A stretch of 34,591 nucleotides of DNA, from positions 1-34,591 of the forward strand of contig SKVN01000098.1 in assembly GCA_007129405.1 (NCBI GenBank). The letters run 5' to 3'. Numbering within the stretch: the first letter of the stretch is position 1; every line of letters starts with the position of its first letter. Below, piece by piece: positions 25,320 to 33,283 of the stretch. Under the pieces are notes generated by a model that was not told the DNA's origin, ran no database searches, and saw only the letters and a program-made list of their open reading frames with translations. The DNA is from Kiritimatiellia bacterium (GTDB lineage Bacteria > Verrucomicrobiota > Kiritimatiellia > UBA8416). Made by a program: the position numbers and the translations under genes.

Positions 25320-25322
25320 GGA

Positions 25323-26213
25323 TTATCCTCTTTTTTGGCGTGCTTGACGTTGCATGAAGAGACGGCGAACGGCATCGATAATCGAGATATCTGTTGTGAG
25401 CGGAACGGTATCAATGCGATTCCGGCGAAACATGCGCAGCAGTGATTCTTGATGTTCATGCACCTCTCGATTGTGAGCAGCCCGAAACTGCGGATTGGAT
25501 GTATCTACCAGATACAGTTCACCGGTTTCCGCATCTTCTAGTTCGAGTAAACCTACATCGGGAAGCTTGTCTTCATGCGGATCACTGATGGGGCAGCAAA
25601 TCAAGTCATGTCGACGAGCTGCAATACTGAGGGCATCCTCAAAGCCTGTATCGATAAAATCCGATACCAGAAATACGACGGCTCTACGTTTTTGTACCTG
25701 CGCGAGGAAGTCGAGAACGCAGCGAATGTTCGTGCCTTCGCGTGTTTCCTCGGCCGCCAGAACTTCGCGCACGATGCGCAGTACGGCTTTGCGTCCTTTG
25801 CGAGGCGGGATATAGGTGCGAATGCGGTCGCTAAAGAGCATGAGCCCCACATTGTCCTGGTTTTTTACGGCGGATAGGGCCAGCAAGCAGGCCAGTTCGG
25901 CGGCGGTTTCCGCTTTGCTGCGCTGGGTTGATCCGAATATCTGTGAGCCAGAAACATCTACCGCAAAGAGAATGGTCAGCTCGCGTTCTTCCGCAAATCT
26001 TTTGATATAAGGATGGCCCATTCGAGCGGTTACATTCCAATCTATAGAGCGTACGTCATCGCCGTAGGTATAGGCACGAACTTCATCGAATTCGATTCCC
26101 TGTCCTTTAAAAGCAGAATGGTACGCCCCCGTCAAACGGTTATCGACCAGACGGCTGGTGATAATCCGTAGCCGGGCAACTTGGCGCATGAGTTCTTTTG
26201 TGTCGAGCGGCAT
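25323..26213 (-). CDS. DUF58 VWA-like protein of the MoxR operon
   Basis: This 296-aa soluble protein has the DUF58 signature GDDVRSIDWNVTARMGHPYIKRF at about 51-73. A VWA-like core follows with D-x-S-x-S (VDVSGSQ, about 89-95) and a later SDFID motif. DUF58 proteins are partners of MoxR AAA+ ATPases, which are thought to remodel or load VWA proteins. GGAG five bases before the ATG fixes the start, 24 bp after moxR. Confidence 0.9.
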   Translation of the reverse strand: MPLDTKELMRQVARLRIITSRLVDNRLTGAYHSAFKGQGIEFDEVRAYTYGDDVRSIDWNVTARMGHPYIKRFAEERELTILFAVDVSGSQIFGSTQRSKAETAAELACLLALSAVKNQDNVGLMLFSDRIRTYIPPRKGRKAVLRIVREVLAAEETREGTNIRCVLDFLAQVQKRRAVVFLVSDFIDTGFEDALSIAARRHDLICCPISDPHEDKLPDVGLLELEDAETGELYLVDTSNPQFRAAHNREVHEHQESLLRMFRRNRIDTVPLTTDISIIDAVRRLFMQRQARQKRG

Positions 26214-26237
26214 AAGATCTCCACAAAAAGATTAGAT

Positions 26238-27224
26238 TTAAGGGACGGGGATTTCGCCGAGAATATGCGTGATGATACTGTCGCTGGTGCATTCTTCGGC
26301 TTCAGCTTCGTACGTCAATATGACACGATGACGCAGTACGTCCGGGGCCATTTCCTTTACATCTTGGGGGGTAACGTAGGCCCTGCCGCATAGCATGGCC
26401 CGCGCACGTGCCGCCATTTGGAGGAAGATGCCAGCCCGGGGTGAAGCGCCATACGATATCTGATGATCGATTGGGATACCGAATTGCGATGGGTTGCGCG
26501 TGGCCAACACGATATCGAGAATATAATCGGTAACCTTCTCATCGCAATATATTCGCGGTACCAGTTCTCGGCATGCTGCGATTTGTTCCGCGGTCATGGC
26601 AGGTTTGATGCTTTCGACGGCTTTGCCATCGAACCGATGCATGATTTCGCGTTCCTCTTCTTTGGTGGGATAGCTCACTTTACACATGAGCATAAAGCGG
26701 TCTACCTGCGCTTCCGGTAAGGGGTAGGTGCCTTCCTGTTCGATGGGATTCTGTGTCGCCAAGACCAGAAAAGGAGAGGGGAGTTTGTAGGTGCTGTCCC
26801 CGATCGTGACCTGACGTTCCTGCATCGCCTCGAGAAGCGCAGATTGGACTTTAGCGGGCGCCCGGTTGATTTCGTCGGCTAGCAGGATGTTGGTGAAAAC
26901 AGGCCCCTGTCGTGGAAGGAACTCGGATTTTGCGGGGTCATAGATCATGGTGCCAACGATGTCGGCAGGGAGTAAGTCTGGAGTAAAAGAAATGCGCTGG
27001 AAGGGTAAGCCGAGGGCATCGCCCAGGGATTTAACGGCTGTCGTTTTCGCCAACCCGGGGACCCCTTCGATGAGGATGTGTCCATCACTGATCATGGCAA
27101 TCAATAGAGAGTCGAGTAGGTGTTGTTGTCCAACGAGAACCTTGCGTACTTCTTGGCGCAAGTTTTCGATGGTAGAAGCCATTTGGGTTATTTCTTTTTC
27201 CCGTTTTTCCATGTCTGGTTGCAT
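26238..27224 (-). CDS. MoxR-family AAA+ ATPase
   Basis: This 328-aa chaperone-like ATPase has Walker A GVPGLAKT at 54-61, Walker B ILLADE at 113-118 and sensor motif LATQNP. A C-terminal lid follows, with SPRAGIFLQMAARARAML containing the arginine-finger/sensor 2 region. MoxR proteins activate or assemble partners carrying VWA domains, here DUF58, BatA and BatB, which follow in the operon. AAGGAG six bases before the ATG at 27224 marks the start; a frame running 36 codons further upstream would include the palindrome at 27301-27368 and is rejected. It is the first gene of the seven-gene operon. Confidence 0.95.
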   Translation of the reverse strand: MQPDMEKREKEITQMASTIENLRQEVRKVLVGQQHLLDSLLIAMISDGHILIEGVPGLAKTTAVKSLGDALGLPFQRISFTPDLLPADIVGTMIYDPAKSEFLPRQGPVFTNILLADEINRAPAKVQSALLEAMQERQVTIGDSTYKLPSPFLVLATQNPIEQEGTYPLPEAQVDRFMLMCKVSYPTKEEEREIMHRFDGKAVESIKPAMTAEQIAACRELVPRIYCDEKVTDYILDIVLATRNPSQFGIPIDHQISYGASPRAGIFLQMAARARAMLCGRAYVTPQDVKEMAPDVLRHRVILTYEAEAEECTSDSIITHILGEIPVP

Positions 27225-27300
27225 ATCAAGCTCCTTGTTTCGTGATTGTAAAATCGCAGCATAGCTTTGTGCATAAACGTCGTATTGGGTTTTTCGCTCC

Positions 27301-27368
27301 ATAACGCACCAGCTATACCCATGCACGTACAATATACGCGCGACTGGTCGCGTATATTAGTGCGTTAT
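27301..27368. promoter_or_regulatory. Nested palindrome upstream of moxR operon
   Basis: ATAACGCAC (27301-27309) is the exact complement of GTGCGTTAT (27360-27368). Inside, AATATACGCG with a 2-base bulge and AC (27331-27344) pairs with GTCGCGTATATT (27347-27358). It lies in the 195-bp gap between parB and moxR. It has no T-run, so an operator or RNA structure fits better than a terminator. It does not match the parS consensus. Confidence 0.5.
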
Positions 27369-27419
27369 TTTGTCGGATGCAAGAGGGCTGTGGCGAGAGG
27401 GATTTTCGCAGTGACGCGG

Positions 27420-28358
27420 TTAGTCCTCGGAGAGGTCAATTCCCATGACGGAGAGAACGCGCTCCAAGTCATCGTTGGAAAAGAAGTCGATTTCAATGGA
27501 TCCTTTGCTTTTTTTGCCGTTAGCAAAGGTTTTGCAAGGTGCCAGACGTACACTTGTGCTAAAATGTTGATGTAGTTTTTCGGTTAGATCCCGCAAAAAG
27601 TCTTTGGGAAGATCAGGCTTGGTTGCACGCGGCTTGGTGGGTATGCTGGAAGTGCGTTTTACAATCTTCTCGGTGGCCCTGACGGACAGGTCTTCGGCGA
27701 CAATCCTTCGTGCGAGCAGGGTCTGTTCTTGTGGAATGGAAAGCCCAAGTAGGGCCTTGGCGTGGCCAGTGGAAATTTGTTGTTCTTTGAGCATCGCGCG
27801 AATGTCATCCGGTAATGTGAGCAGTCGCAGAGCATTGGCGACGGTGGCGCGCGAGCGACTTACACGCTTGGCAATTTCTTCCTGTGTCAGTTTGAATTCG
27901 GCCGCCAATTCCCGATACCCTTCCGCTTCTTCCACAGGGTTCAAGTCTTCGCGCTGCAAGTTCTCGATAATGGCAATTTCAAGACTTTGCAAATCTGAGG
28001 CTTCTACAAGATTTACGGGGACGATTTCCAAACCGGCCAAGCCCGCCGCACGTAACCTGCGTTCTCCGGCAATGAGTTCATATTTTCCGTCGGATTTTGT
28101 GCGTACCATCAAGGGTTGCAAGATGCCATGCTCGCGTATGCTATCTGCTAATTCTGACAGTGCTTCTTCGCGAAAGGTCTGGCGGGGTTGTCGCGGGTTA
28201 CGCACGATTTGATCAATGGGTAGATCGGTAACACGACCATCATGCGTTTCGCGCGCAAATGTATCTGCGGGAGTTGTATGTTGGTCTGATGCCGGGGTGG
28301 GGTGGCGATCCGAAATCAATGATCCGAGTCCACGTCCGAGTCCTTTACGTGCTGCCAT
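27420..28358 (-). CDS. parB: ParB/Spo0J chromosome-partitioning protein
   Basis: This 312-aa CTP-dependent DNA clamp loads at parS and works with ParA and SMC in chromosome segregation. Conserved parts are the N-terminal GLGRGLGSLI (a ParA-contact region), box I RNPRQPR, GERR at 98-101 (CTP binding) and box II ENLQREDLNPVEEAEGY. The HTH is TQEEIAKRVSRSRATVANAL, and a basic dimerisation tail follows. AAGGA eight bases before the ATG supports the start, 4 bp after the zinc-ribbon bactofilin stop. parA, usually directly upstream, is replaced here by two bactofilin genes; no parS-like site was seen. Confidence 0.95.
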   Translation of the reverse strand: MAARKGLGRGLGSLISDRHPTPASDQHTTPADTFARETHDGRVTDLPIDQIVRNPRQPRQTFREEALSELADSIREHGILQPLMVRTKSDGKYELIAGERRLRAAGLAGLEIVPVNLVEASDLQSLEIAIIENLQREDLNPVEEAEGYRELAAEFKLTQEEIAKRVSRSRATVANALRLLTLPDDIRAMLKEQQISTGHAKALLGLSIPQEQTLLARRIVAEDLSVRATEKIVKRTSSIPTKPRATKPDLPKDFLRDLTEKLHQHFSTSVRLAPCKTFANGKKSKGSIEIDFFSNDDLERVLSVMGIDLSED

Positions 28359-28362
28359 GCGA

Positions 28363-29118
28363 TTATCCTTTTGCTTGATCTTTTGAATCGTTACTGCGCG
28401 GGCTCTCTGGCTTGATGTATAGTTCTGCCCGTAATGCAGCGCCTTCTTCTACCACTAAGCCTGGTGATTGTATTTTCCCGTGGAAGACTGCGGCATTATG
28501 CATATGAACGCTTTCACGTGCCCGAACCGTAGCCCTTAAGGTCCCCATCAACTGGAGTGATTTGCAATAGATCTCGGTGTCCAAAGTCACATTCTGATCG
28601 GCGGGGATAACCACATCAACCGTTTCTAGTTGGGCGCTGTCGACGGCTGCACCTGTTTGGAGTTCAACACGCACCCCGGGGTTCAGTTGTGTTTTTTTGC
28701 ATTCTCCGGCGATCCGAATCACAGATGCCGTTATGGTGGAGTCTGTCACACTAGCACCACTATGAATCGTTACGGTGCCAACGGTTTGAATCGTTCCGGA
28801 GTAGGGACCGCAAATTGTCTTATCGCCAGAATGCAGTTGTTCTTTACATTTGGGACAAAGTAATCGTTCAAGACTGCCGGTGACCGTGAAGCGGTAGCCG
28901 CATGCGTAGCAATGAATCTCGTGTTTGGTGGGCAGAGCGGTATGCCCGAAACCATGCGGTTGGTTACGGGCTGATGTTGCGGGCTCCGCAGGTGGCGTTG
29001 GGGTGCCTTTTTCTGGCGCATCGGTATGGTCTCGTTCCTGCTGTCTGCCGCTACTGCGGCGGACAGATTGAACAGCCATATAGCCGTCGATCATACCGTT
29101 TTTATCGGCGCGCGCCAT
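28363..29118 (-). CDS. Bactofilin-like protein with zinc ribbon
   Basis: This 251-aa protein has a disordered N-terminal 60 residues and a four-cysteine zinc ribbon, C70-x2-C73 and C88-x2-C91 (CYAC, CPKC). A right-handed beta-helix of bactofilin/polymer-forming cytoskeletal type follows from about 103 to 235 (IQTVGTVTIHSGASVTDSTI, then LQLMGTLRATVRARESVHM). Bactofilins polymerise without nucleotide and position envelope or segregation proteins. The zinc ribbon may contact nucleic acid or protein. GGGAG five bases before the ATG supports the start. The gene sits between a plain bactofilin and parB in one operon, suggesting a link between chromosome partitioning and the bactofilin scaffold. Confidence 0.82.
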   Translation of the reverse strand: MARADKNGMIDGYMAVQSVRRSSGRQQERDHTDAPEKGTPTPPAEPATSARNQPHGFGHTALPTKHEIHCYACGYRFTVTGSLERLLCPKCKEQLHSGDKTICGPYSGTIQTVGTVTIHSGASVTDSTITASVIRIAGECKKTQLNPGVRVELQTGAAVDSAQLETVDVVIPADQNVTLDTEIYCKSLQLMGTLRATVRARESVHMHNAAVFHGKIQSPGLVVEEGAALRAELYIKPESPRSNDSKDQAKG

Positions 29119-29155
29119 ACTCTCTCCCTCGAATCGCTGCTACCTGATGATGGGC

Positions 29156-29575
29156 TCAGCGCCGAAAAAGGCCTTTGGTGTCGCCACTGTCTTTGGCTGG
29201 TGGAATATCCGCTTCGGGTGCCTTGGCGTCTGATGGTTTGCTACCGGTTGCCCCGGTAGGGTTTACCTCAACCTTGCCAATAAAGGTTACGCCATCTTCA
29301 ACCGTTAATCGTTTGGCGCGGATGTCACCATGCAAGCGAGCGGTCGACTTGAGATCGATCTTGTCGCGAGCTGAGATGTTGCCGTTCAGGGCTCCAGATA
29401 GAGCAATGCTTTCCGTTTGTACATTGCCTTTGAGGGTGCATTCACGACCGATGCTGGCGAGTCCCCCACAGGTGAGGTCGCCGTTCAGTTTGCCATTGAG
29501 CTGAATGTTCGATCCGCATTTGACATTACCGGTGATTTCCACATCCGGCCCGATTACTGACTGGGTCTGATCCAT
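29156..29575 (-). CDS. Bactofilin
   Basis: This 139-aa bactofilin has a beta-helix core at about 8-110 with regular glycine-spaced rungs (ITGNVKCGSNIQLNGKLNGDL, then IALSGALNGNISARDKI). The short polar tail is rich in Lys, Asp and Pro. It is a cytoskeletal polymer, membrane- or chromosome-associated depending on partners. AAGGAGGAG before the ATG is a strong SD, so it is probably abundant. It is the first gene of the bactofilin-bactofilin-parB group, 37 bp before the next. Confidence 0.92.
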   Translation of the reverse strand: MDQTQSVIGPDVEITGNVKCGSNIQLNGKLNGDLTCGGLASIGRECTLKGNVQTESIALSGALNGNISARDKIDLKSTARLHGDIRAKRLTVEDGVTFIGKVEVNPTGATGSKPSDAKAPEADIPPAKDSGDTKGLFRR

Positions 29576-29627
29576 GTTCTCCTCCTTGTTTGCTGATGAT
29601 TACAATTATGATTCCGATATATAAAAA

Positions 29628-30683
29628 TTAGGGGAACATGCCGGTTCCTGCGATTCCTGTCGTTTCGGGGAGCCCAAAGAGCACATTCATATTCTGAACG
29701 GCAGAGCCTGCTTGGCCTTTCATCAGGTTGTCAATATAGGATACCACGCGCAGTCGATTGCAACGGTTATCTACACTGATGACGAGATTGCAATGGTTCG
29801 TTCCTCGTACGTATGCTGTGCCCGCCATGGCATCCGATGACAGTACGCGCACAAAAGGGGAGTTGGCATAATAGGCCTGATACAGTTCTGAAATCTCCTG
29901 CTCCCGTAAGGTTTCGATGCCATCGGCATACAAGCATGACATAATGCCGCGGCACAACGGTACCGCTTGTGCGGTAAATGTGATTTGCAGATCTTCGGTG
30001 TTTCCAAGGATACTCAATTCTCGTTCGATTTCGCAGACATGCTGATGTCCAGAGAGTCGATAGGCATTCATGTTTTCATGCCGCGAGGAAAAATGAAAAG
30101 AGGCGTTGAGTTTTTTGCCTGCACCCGAAACGCCCGTTTTGCAGTCGCAAATAATGCTGTTTGCCGTGACGATGTTATGGTGCATGGCAGGAGCCAACCC
30201 GAGGATACAACTCACGGCGAAACAGCCCGGATTTCCCACGAGACGCGTTTTGGGAGAGAGTTCCTTGCGATGGAGCTCGGTAAGTCCATAGATTGCTTCG
30301 GAAAGGAGTTGTGGAGCCGCATGTTCTGTTGGCAGTCCAATTCTTCCGGCATAATCAGCATAGGCTTGCGCCGTGTTGAAGCGAAAGTCACCACTGAAGT
30401 CAATTACGCGAGCCTCCGATTCCAATTCTGCGGGTGCCCGTTGCATACCGACACGATCAGGCGTGGAAAAAAATGTGATATCAGCAGGGTCTGTGGCGGA
30501 ATCTGCCGATAAAATCGGTAAGTCACAATAGCCAGCAAGATGTGGATAGAGTTCGCTAATGGGTTTGCTGGTGTTTTCGGTGGCGACCAAAGCCTGAATT
30601 TTGACTTCGGGATGTTGCGATAACAACTCGATGAGTCCAATTCCACCATAACCCGTGGCCCCAATGATCTTAACTTTGATCAT
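29628..30683 (-). CDS. argC: N-acetyl-gamma-glutamyl-phosphate reductase
   Basis: ArgC reduces N-acetylglutamyl-5-phosphate to the semialdehyde, the third step of arginine synthesis. The 351-aa protein has the NADP-binding IGATGYGGIGLIELL at 7-21, catalytic C154 in GNPGCFA, and GVSGAGKK and SGHQHVCEIE further on. The ATG at 30683 is chosen because the Rossmann fold starts there and AGGAG lies about ten bases upstream. Other arg genes are not in the window; argC stands downstream of dtd, separated by about 190 bp without a gene. Confidence 0.95.
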   Translation of the reverse strand: MIKVKIIGATGYGGIGLIELLSQHPEVKIQALVATENTSKPISELYPHLAGYCDLPILSADSATDPADITFFSTPDRVGMQRAPAELESEARVIDFSGDFRFNTAQAYADYAGRIGLPTEHAAPQLLSEAIYGLTELHRKELSPKTRLVGNPGCFAVSCILGLAPAMHHNIVTANSIICDCKTGVSGAGKKLNASFHFSSRHENMNAYRLSGHQHVCEIERELSILGNTEDLQITFTAQAVPLCRGIMSCLYADGIETLREQEISELYQAYYANSPFVRVLSSDAMAGTAYVRGTNHCNLVISVDNRCNRLRVVSYIDNLMKGQAGSAVQNMNVLFGLPETTGIAGTGMFP

Positions 30684-30876
30684 GCCCCAAATTCTCCTGC
30701 CTTTTTTCAAACGATATTTTTGTCGAAGCTGTATTTGAGCACATCGGGGTCAGAAATTCAATCCTTGATCCGTAACCGCAATTTCTGCTCGAGCGAAAAT
30801 TCGAGGCGTTCGTCTTTCTTGCTGTTATCCAGATCTCTGGTCGATCAGCTGAAGAACCTTTCATCGCAATACAAAA

Positions 30877-31344
30877 TTATCTGCATGGAGGCAGTTGATT
30901 GTCTGTATCCAGCGTGATCGTTACGGGACCGTCATTGATCAGTTCAACTTGCATAGACGCGCGGAATTGGCCAGTTTTTGTCGATTCAGATGGCAGGAGA
31001 TCGGTGAGGTACTGTACATACTTTTGATATAAGAGTTCAGCTTCGGTTGGCGGTGCTGCATATATGAAACTCGGGCGGTTTCCTTTCCGTGTGTCGGCAT
31101 ACAGGGTAAATTGCGAGATAACGAGAGCTTCTCCGGAGATATCCAGCAACGATCGATTCATGCGGTCTTGCTCGTCTGGGAAAATGCGTAAATGGGCGGT
31201 TTTGGCAGCAAGTGCGGCCGCCCCGTCGATATTGTCGTTGATTCTCACACCAAGGAATACGACCACGCCGCATCCAATTTCATTGTAGACGCTATTTCCA
31301 ATCCAGACTTTAGCTGCAGATACACGCTGTATAAGTGCTTTCAT
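30877..31344 (-). CDS. dtd: D-aminoacyl-tRNA deacylase
   Basis: This 155-aa Dtd removes D-amino acids (and glycine mischarged on tRNA-Ala) from tRNA in the cytoplasm. It begins MKALIQRVSAAKV and has the two diagnostic motifs, SQFTLYADT (about 97-105) and NDGPVT. The Gly-Pro of the latter, normally the cross-subunit cis-Gly-Pro, is present. The length matches the family. The 5' end faces hslO, so the two probably share a short divergent promoter region. Confidence 0.96.
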   Translation of the reverse strand: MKALIQRVSAAKVWIGNSVYNEIGCGVVVFLGVRINDNIDGAAALAAKTAHLRIFPDEQDRMNRSLLDISGEALVISQFTLYADTRKGNRPSFIYAAPPTEAELLYQKYVQYLTDLLPSESTKTGQFRASMQVELINDGPVTITLDTDNQLPPCR

Positions 31345-31436
31345 TCGTGCAAAATACCAGATGGAGGATCCTGGACAAGCGCGAAACGCGCATAAACCTG
31401 AATAAGGGCTGGACGCGAGGCAGAATTCTTTTCAGT

Positions 31437-32339
31437 ATGGTCGGCACTATGGACAGATTGGTTAAAGGAATAACGGAAAACACACGAATTCGCATGACAT
31501 TGGCGGACGTCACGATGACGGCGAAGGCATTGGAGGCGCGTCACTTGAGTGGTCCGGTTGCCGGTGCGGTTTTAGGGGAGGCTCTGGCTGCGGTAGCGTT
31601 GTTGGCGTCTGATGCCAGCACCGATGATGAAGCGTGGATGTTGCGGATGAATACAAGTGGGCCCATAAAAGGTGTCCTCGTAGAAGCAACCGGGGCTGGA
31701 AGCTTGCGCGGATTTACCAATCGGAAAACATTGGATACCTTGGATGGCGTGCTTCCTGTCGATACTGCTCCCGCAGTTGGCGAATCTGGTAGTGTTCAAG
31801 TGGTTAGCACCTTGCCGGGGCGGATTTTGAGTCAAGCCGTACTCAACGTGAATCCACCGCAGTTACGGTATGTTTTGGGCCGTTATTATAATCACTCCAT
31901 GCAGGTGCCAACGGGGTGTAATGTTTGGGTTGTCTCTGATGATGGAGGTCTTCATTCTGCCCGTGCCATGCTCGTACAGCGCATGGAAGATTCAGATCAG
32001 GATGCTTTTGTTAAAATGTTAGAACGTTTGGAAGATGGGCATGCGGACACCTTTATGCGTGAACGTCTCTGGCCGAAGGATGTAGCCGCTCCTTTGCAGG
32101 ATGTGTTCTCTTCTGGCCCCGTTATCGTGCGGGATGAAAAATCTCTTGCGTTTGGATGCCGTTGTAACAAAAAAAAGGTATTAGGGGTGTTGGCTTCCTT
32201 GTCGAAGGAGGAGTTGGATGTCTTGATTGGAAGTGGTCAAAGGCAGGATGTGACATGTCACATGTGTGGCCAGACTTATACCGCTGATGCAAGCGATTTG
32301 CGGGAAGTTCTCAAGAGCATGGCAAAGAATGCTGATTGA
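31437..32339 (+). CDS. hslO: Redox-regulated chaperone Hsp33
   Basis: Hsp33 is a cytoplasmic holdase activated by oxidation. The 300-aa protein has an N-terminal substrate-binding domain. The C-terminal zinc switch is CRC at about 242-244 followed by CHMC near the end, the canonical C-x-C and C-x2-C ligands. The start is uncertain: ATG 31437 or 31449 both fit the family length and neither has a strong SD; upstream frames overlap dtd. It converges on panE with a 2-bp gap. With the Bat operon it is one of the stress-linked functions in the window. Confidence 0.92.
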   Translation: MVGTMDRLVKGITENTRIRMTLADVTMTAKALEARHLSGPVAGAVLGEALAAVALLASDASTDDEAWMLRMNTSGPIKGVLVEATGAGSLRGFTNRKTLDTLDGVLPVDTAPAVGESGSVQVVSTLPGRILSQAVLNVNPPQLRYVLGRYYNHSMQVPTGCNVWVVSDDGGLHSARAMLVQRMEDSDQDAFVKMLERLEDGHADTFMRERLWPKDVAAPLQDVFSSGPVIVRDEKSLAFGCRCNKKKVLGVLASLSKEELDVLIGSGQRQDVTCHMCGQTYTADASDLREVLKSMAKNAD

Positions 32340-32341
32340 TG

Positions 32342-33265
32342 TTAGACGGTGCGCGATTGCTGCGCTAATACTGCTTCCATGATTGTTTTGTTATGTGGTG
32401 TGGATAGGTTGTTTTTGGCTGCTGCCCGAATAATGGCACCATTGATTGCTTCTATTTCTGTCGTTCGACCGGCCTGTATATCAACGAGCATCGATGAACG
32501 ATTCTCTCGTGTTGCCTGGCATATGTTTAGCAGCTCTTGCTGTAACTCGTCGTCGTTCATGTTGAGTCCTAAGCTTCTCGCCACAGCTACAGACTCTTGC
32601 AAAATAGCCATGGATGTTTGCCAAGCAGCAGGGTGGGTCAGGAGTTCGCCATTACGTAAGCCGAAGAGGGCCGTCACGGGGTTGAGGGCTGCGTTCAGTA
32701 TAAGTTTCTTCCAGAGCATGGCATCGACGTTATTGACCAACTCCACTTGAAGATGCGCTCGATGAAACATGTCTTGCCAAGACAAGCCCACAGTATCGTG
32801 TTGGGAAGAGCCAATGAGAATCTTTCCTCCACCGGTAGATCGTACCGTCTTTTCGTCTTCCAGATAAGCGCCATAACTGGTGATGCCGATTCGGAGATTA
32901 TTGATACAGGGGAGGCAAGCTAGTGCTTCCTTATTGCCCAAACCGTTCTGGAGTGTGAGTACGCAAGCGTCTGATCGTACATGCGGGGTTAGTGCTTGTG
33001 CCACATGGGGTGTGGCATGCGCTTTAACGCAAATCAGGATATAAGGATATGTCGCCACAATCGCAGGATTTGTATCTGTAGTGATGGTGGCATGATGCGA
33101 TTGGTGACCCGCCCGTAATATGATCTCGTGTAGCCGTTGCGCTCTTTCGGGCCGATAGTCTAATAGGCCAATCGCTCTGCCAGCGCGATATAGCCGAGCC
33201 GCCAGGAAAAGTCCCATAGCGCCCGGTCCCACGATTAAAAGTGCATTTCCGGGCGCGTATTTCAT
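32342..33265 (-). CDS. panE: 2-dehydropantoate 2-reductase (ketopantoate reductase)
   Basis: This 307-aa NADPH-dependent enzyme of pantothenate/CoA synthesis belongs to the ApbA/PanE family. It has the N-terminal GPGAMG at 13-18, LICVKAH, LQNGLGN, and the C-terminal domain with LWKKLILNAALNPVTALF, in which the second Lys is the catalytic one. The sequence is complete. Relatives in this family reduce other 2-keto acids, so the exact substrate is probable rather than certain. The gene lies 18 bp downstream of the methyltransferase gene and probably shares its transcript. CoA supply is relevant to the ACP at 14.4 kb only in a general way. Confidence 0.88.
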   Translation of the reverse strand: MKYAPGNALLIVGPGAMGLFLAARLYRAGRAIGLLDYRPERAQRLHEIILRAGHQSHHATITTDTNPAIVATYPYILICVKAHATPHVAQALTPHVRSDACVLTLQNGLGNKEALACLPCINNLRIGITSYGAYLEDEKTVRSTGGGKILIGSSQHDTVGLSWQDMFHRAHLQVELVNNVDAMLWKKLILNAALNPVTALFGLRNGELLTHPAAWQTSMAILQESVAVARSLGLNMNDDELQQELLNICQATRENRSSMLVDIQAGRTTEIEAINGAIIRAAAKNNLSTPHNKTIMEAVLAQQSRTV

Positions 33266-33283
33266 GAGGGTTTCTGTTGGTGA

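Noticed and set aside
27331-27358. parS site next to parB
   Set aside because: The palindrome does not resemble the TGTTTCACGTGAAACA consensus.
27604-28212. 202-aa plus-strand ORF antisense to parB
   Set aside because: Runs opposite a strongly conserved parB; Ser/Arg-rich shadow composition.
30670-30864. 64-aa ORF between argC and dtd
   Set aside because: No SD, no recognisable motif, overlaps the argC start; the spacer shows only a small hairpin.
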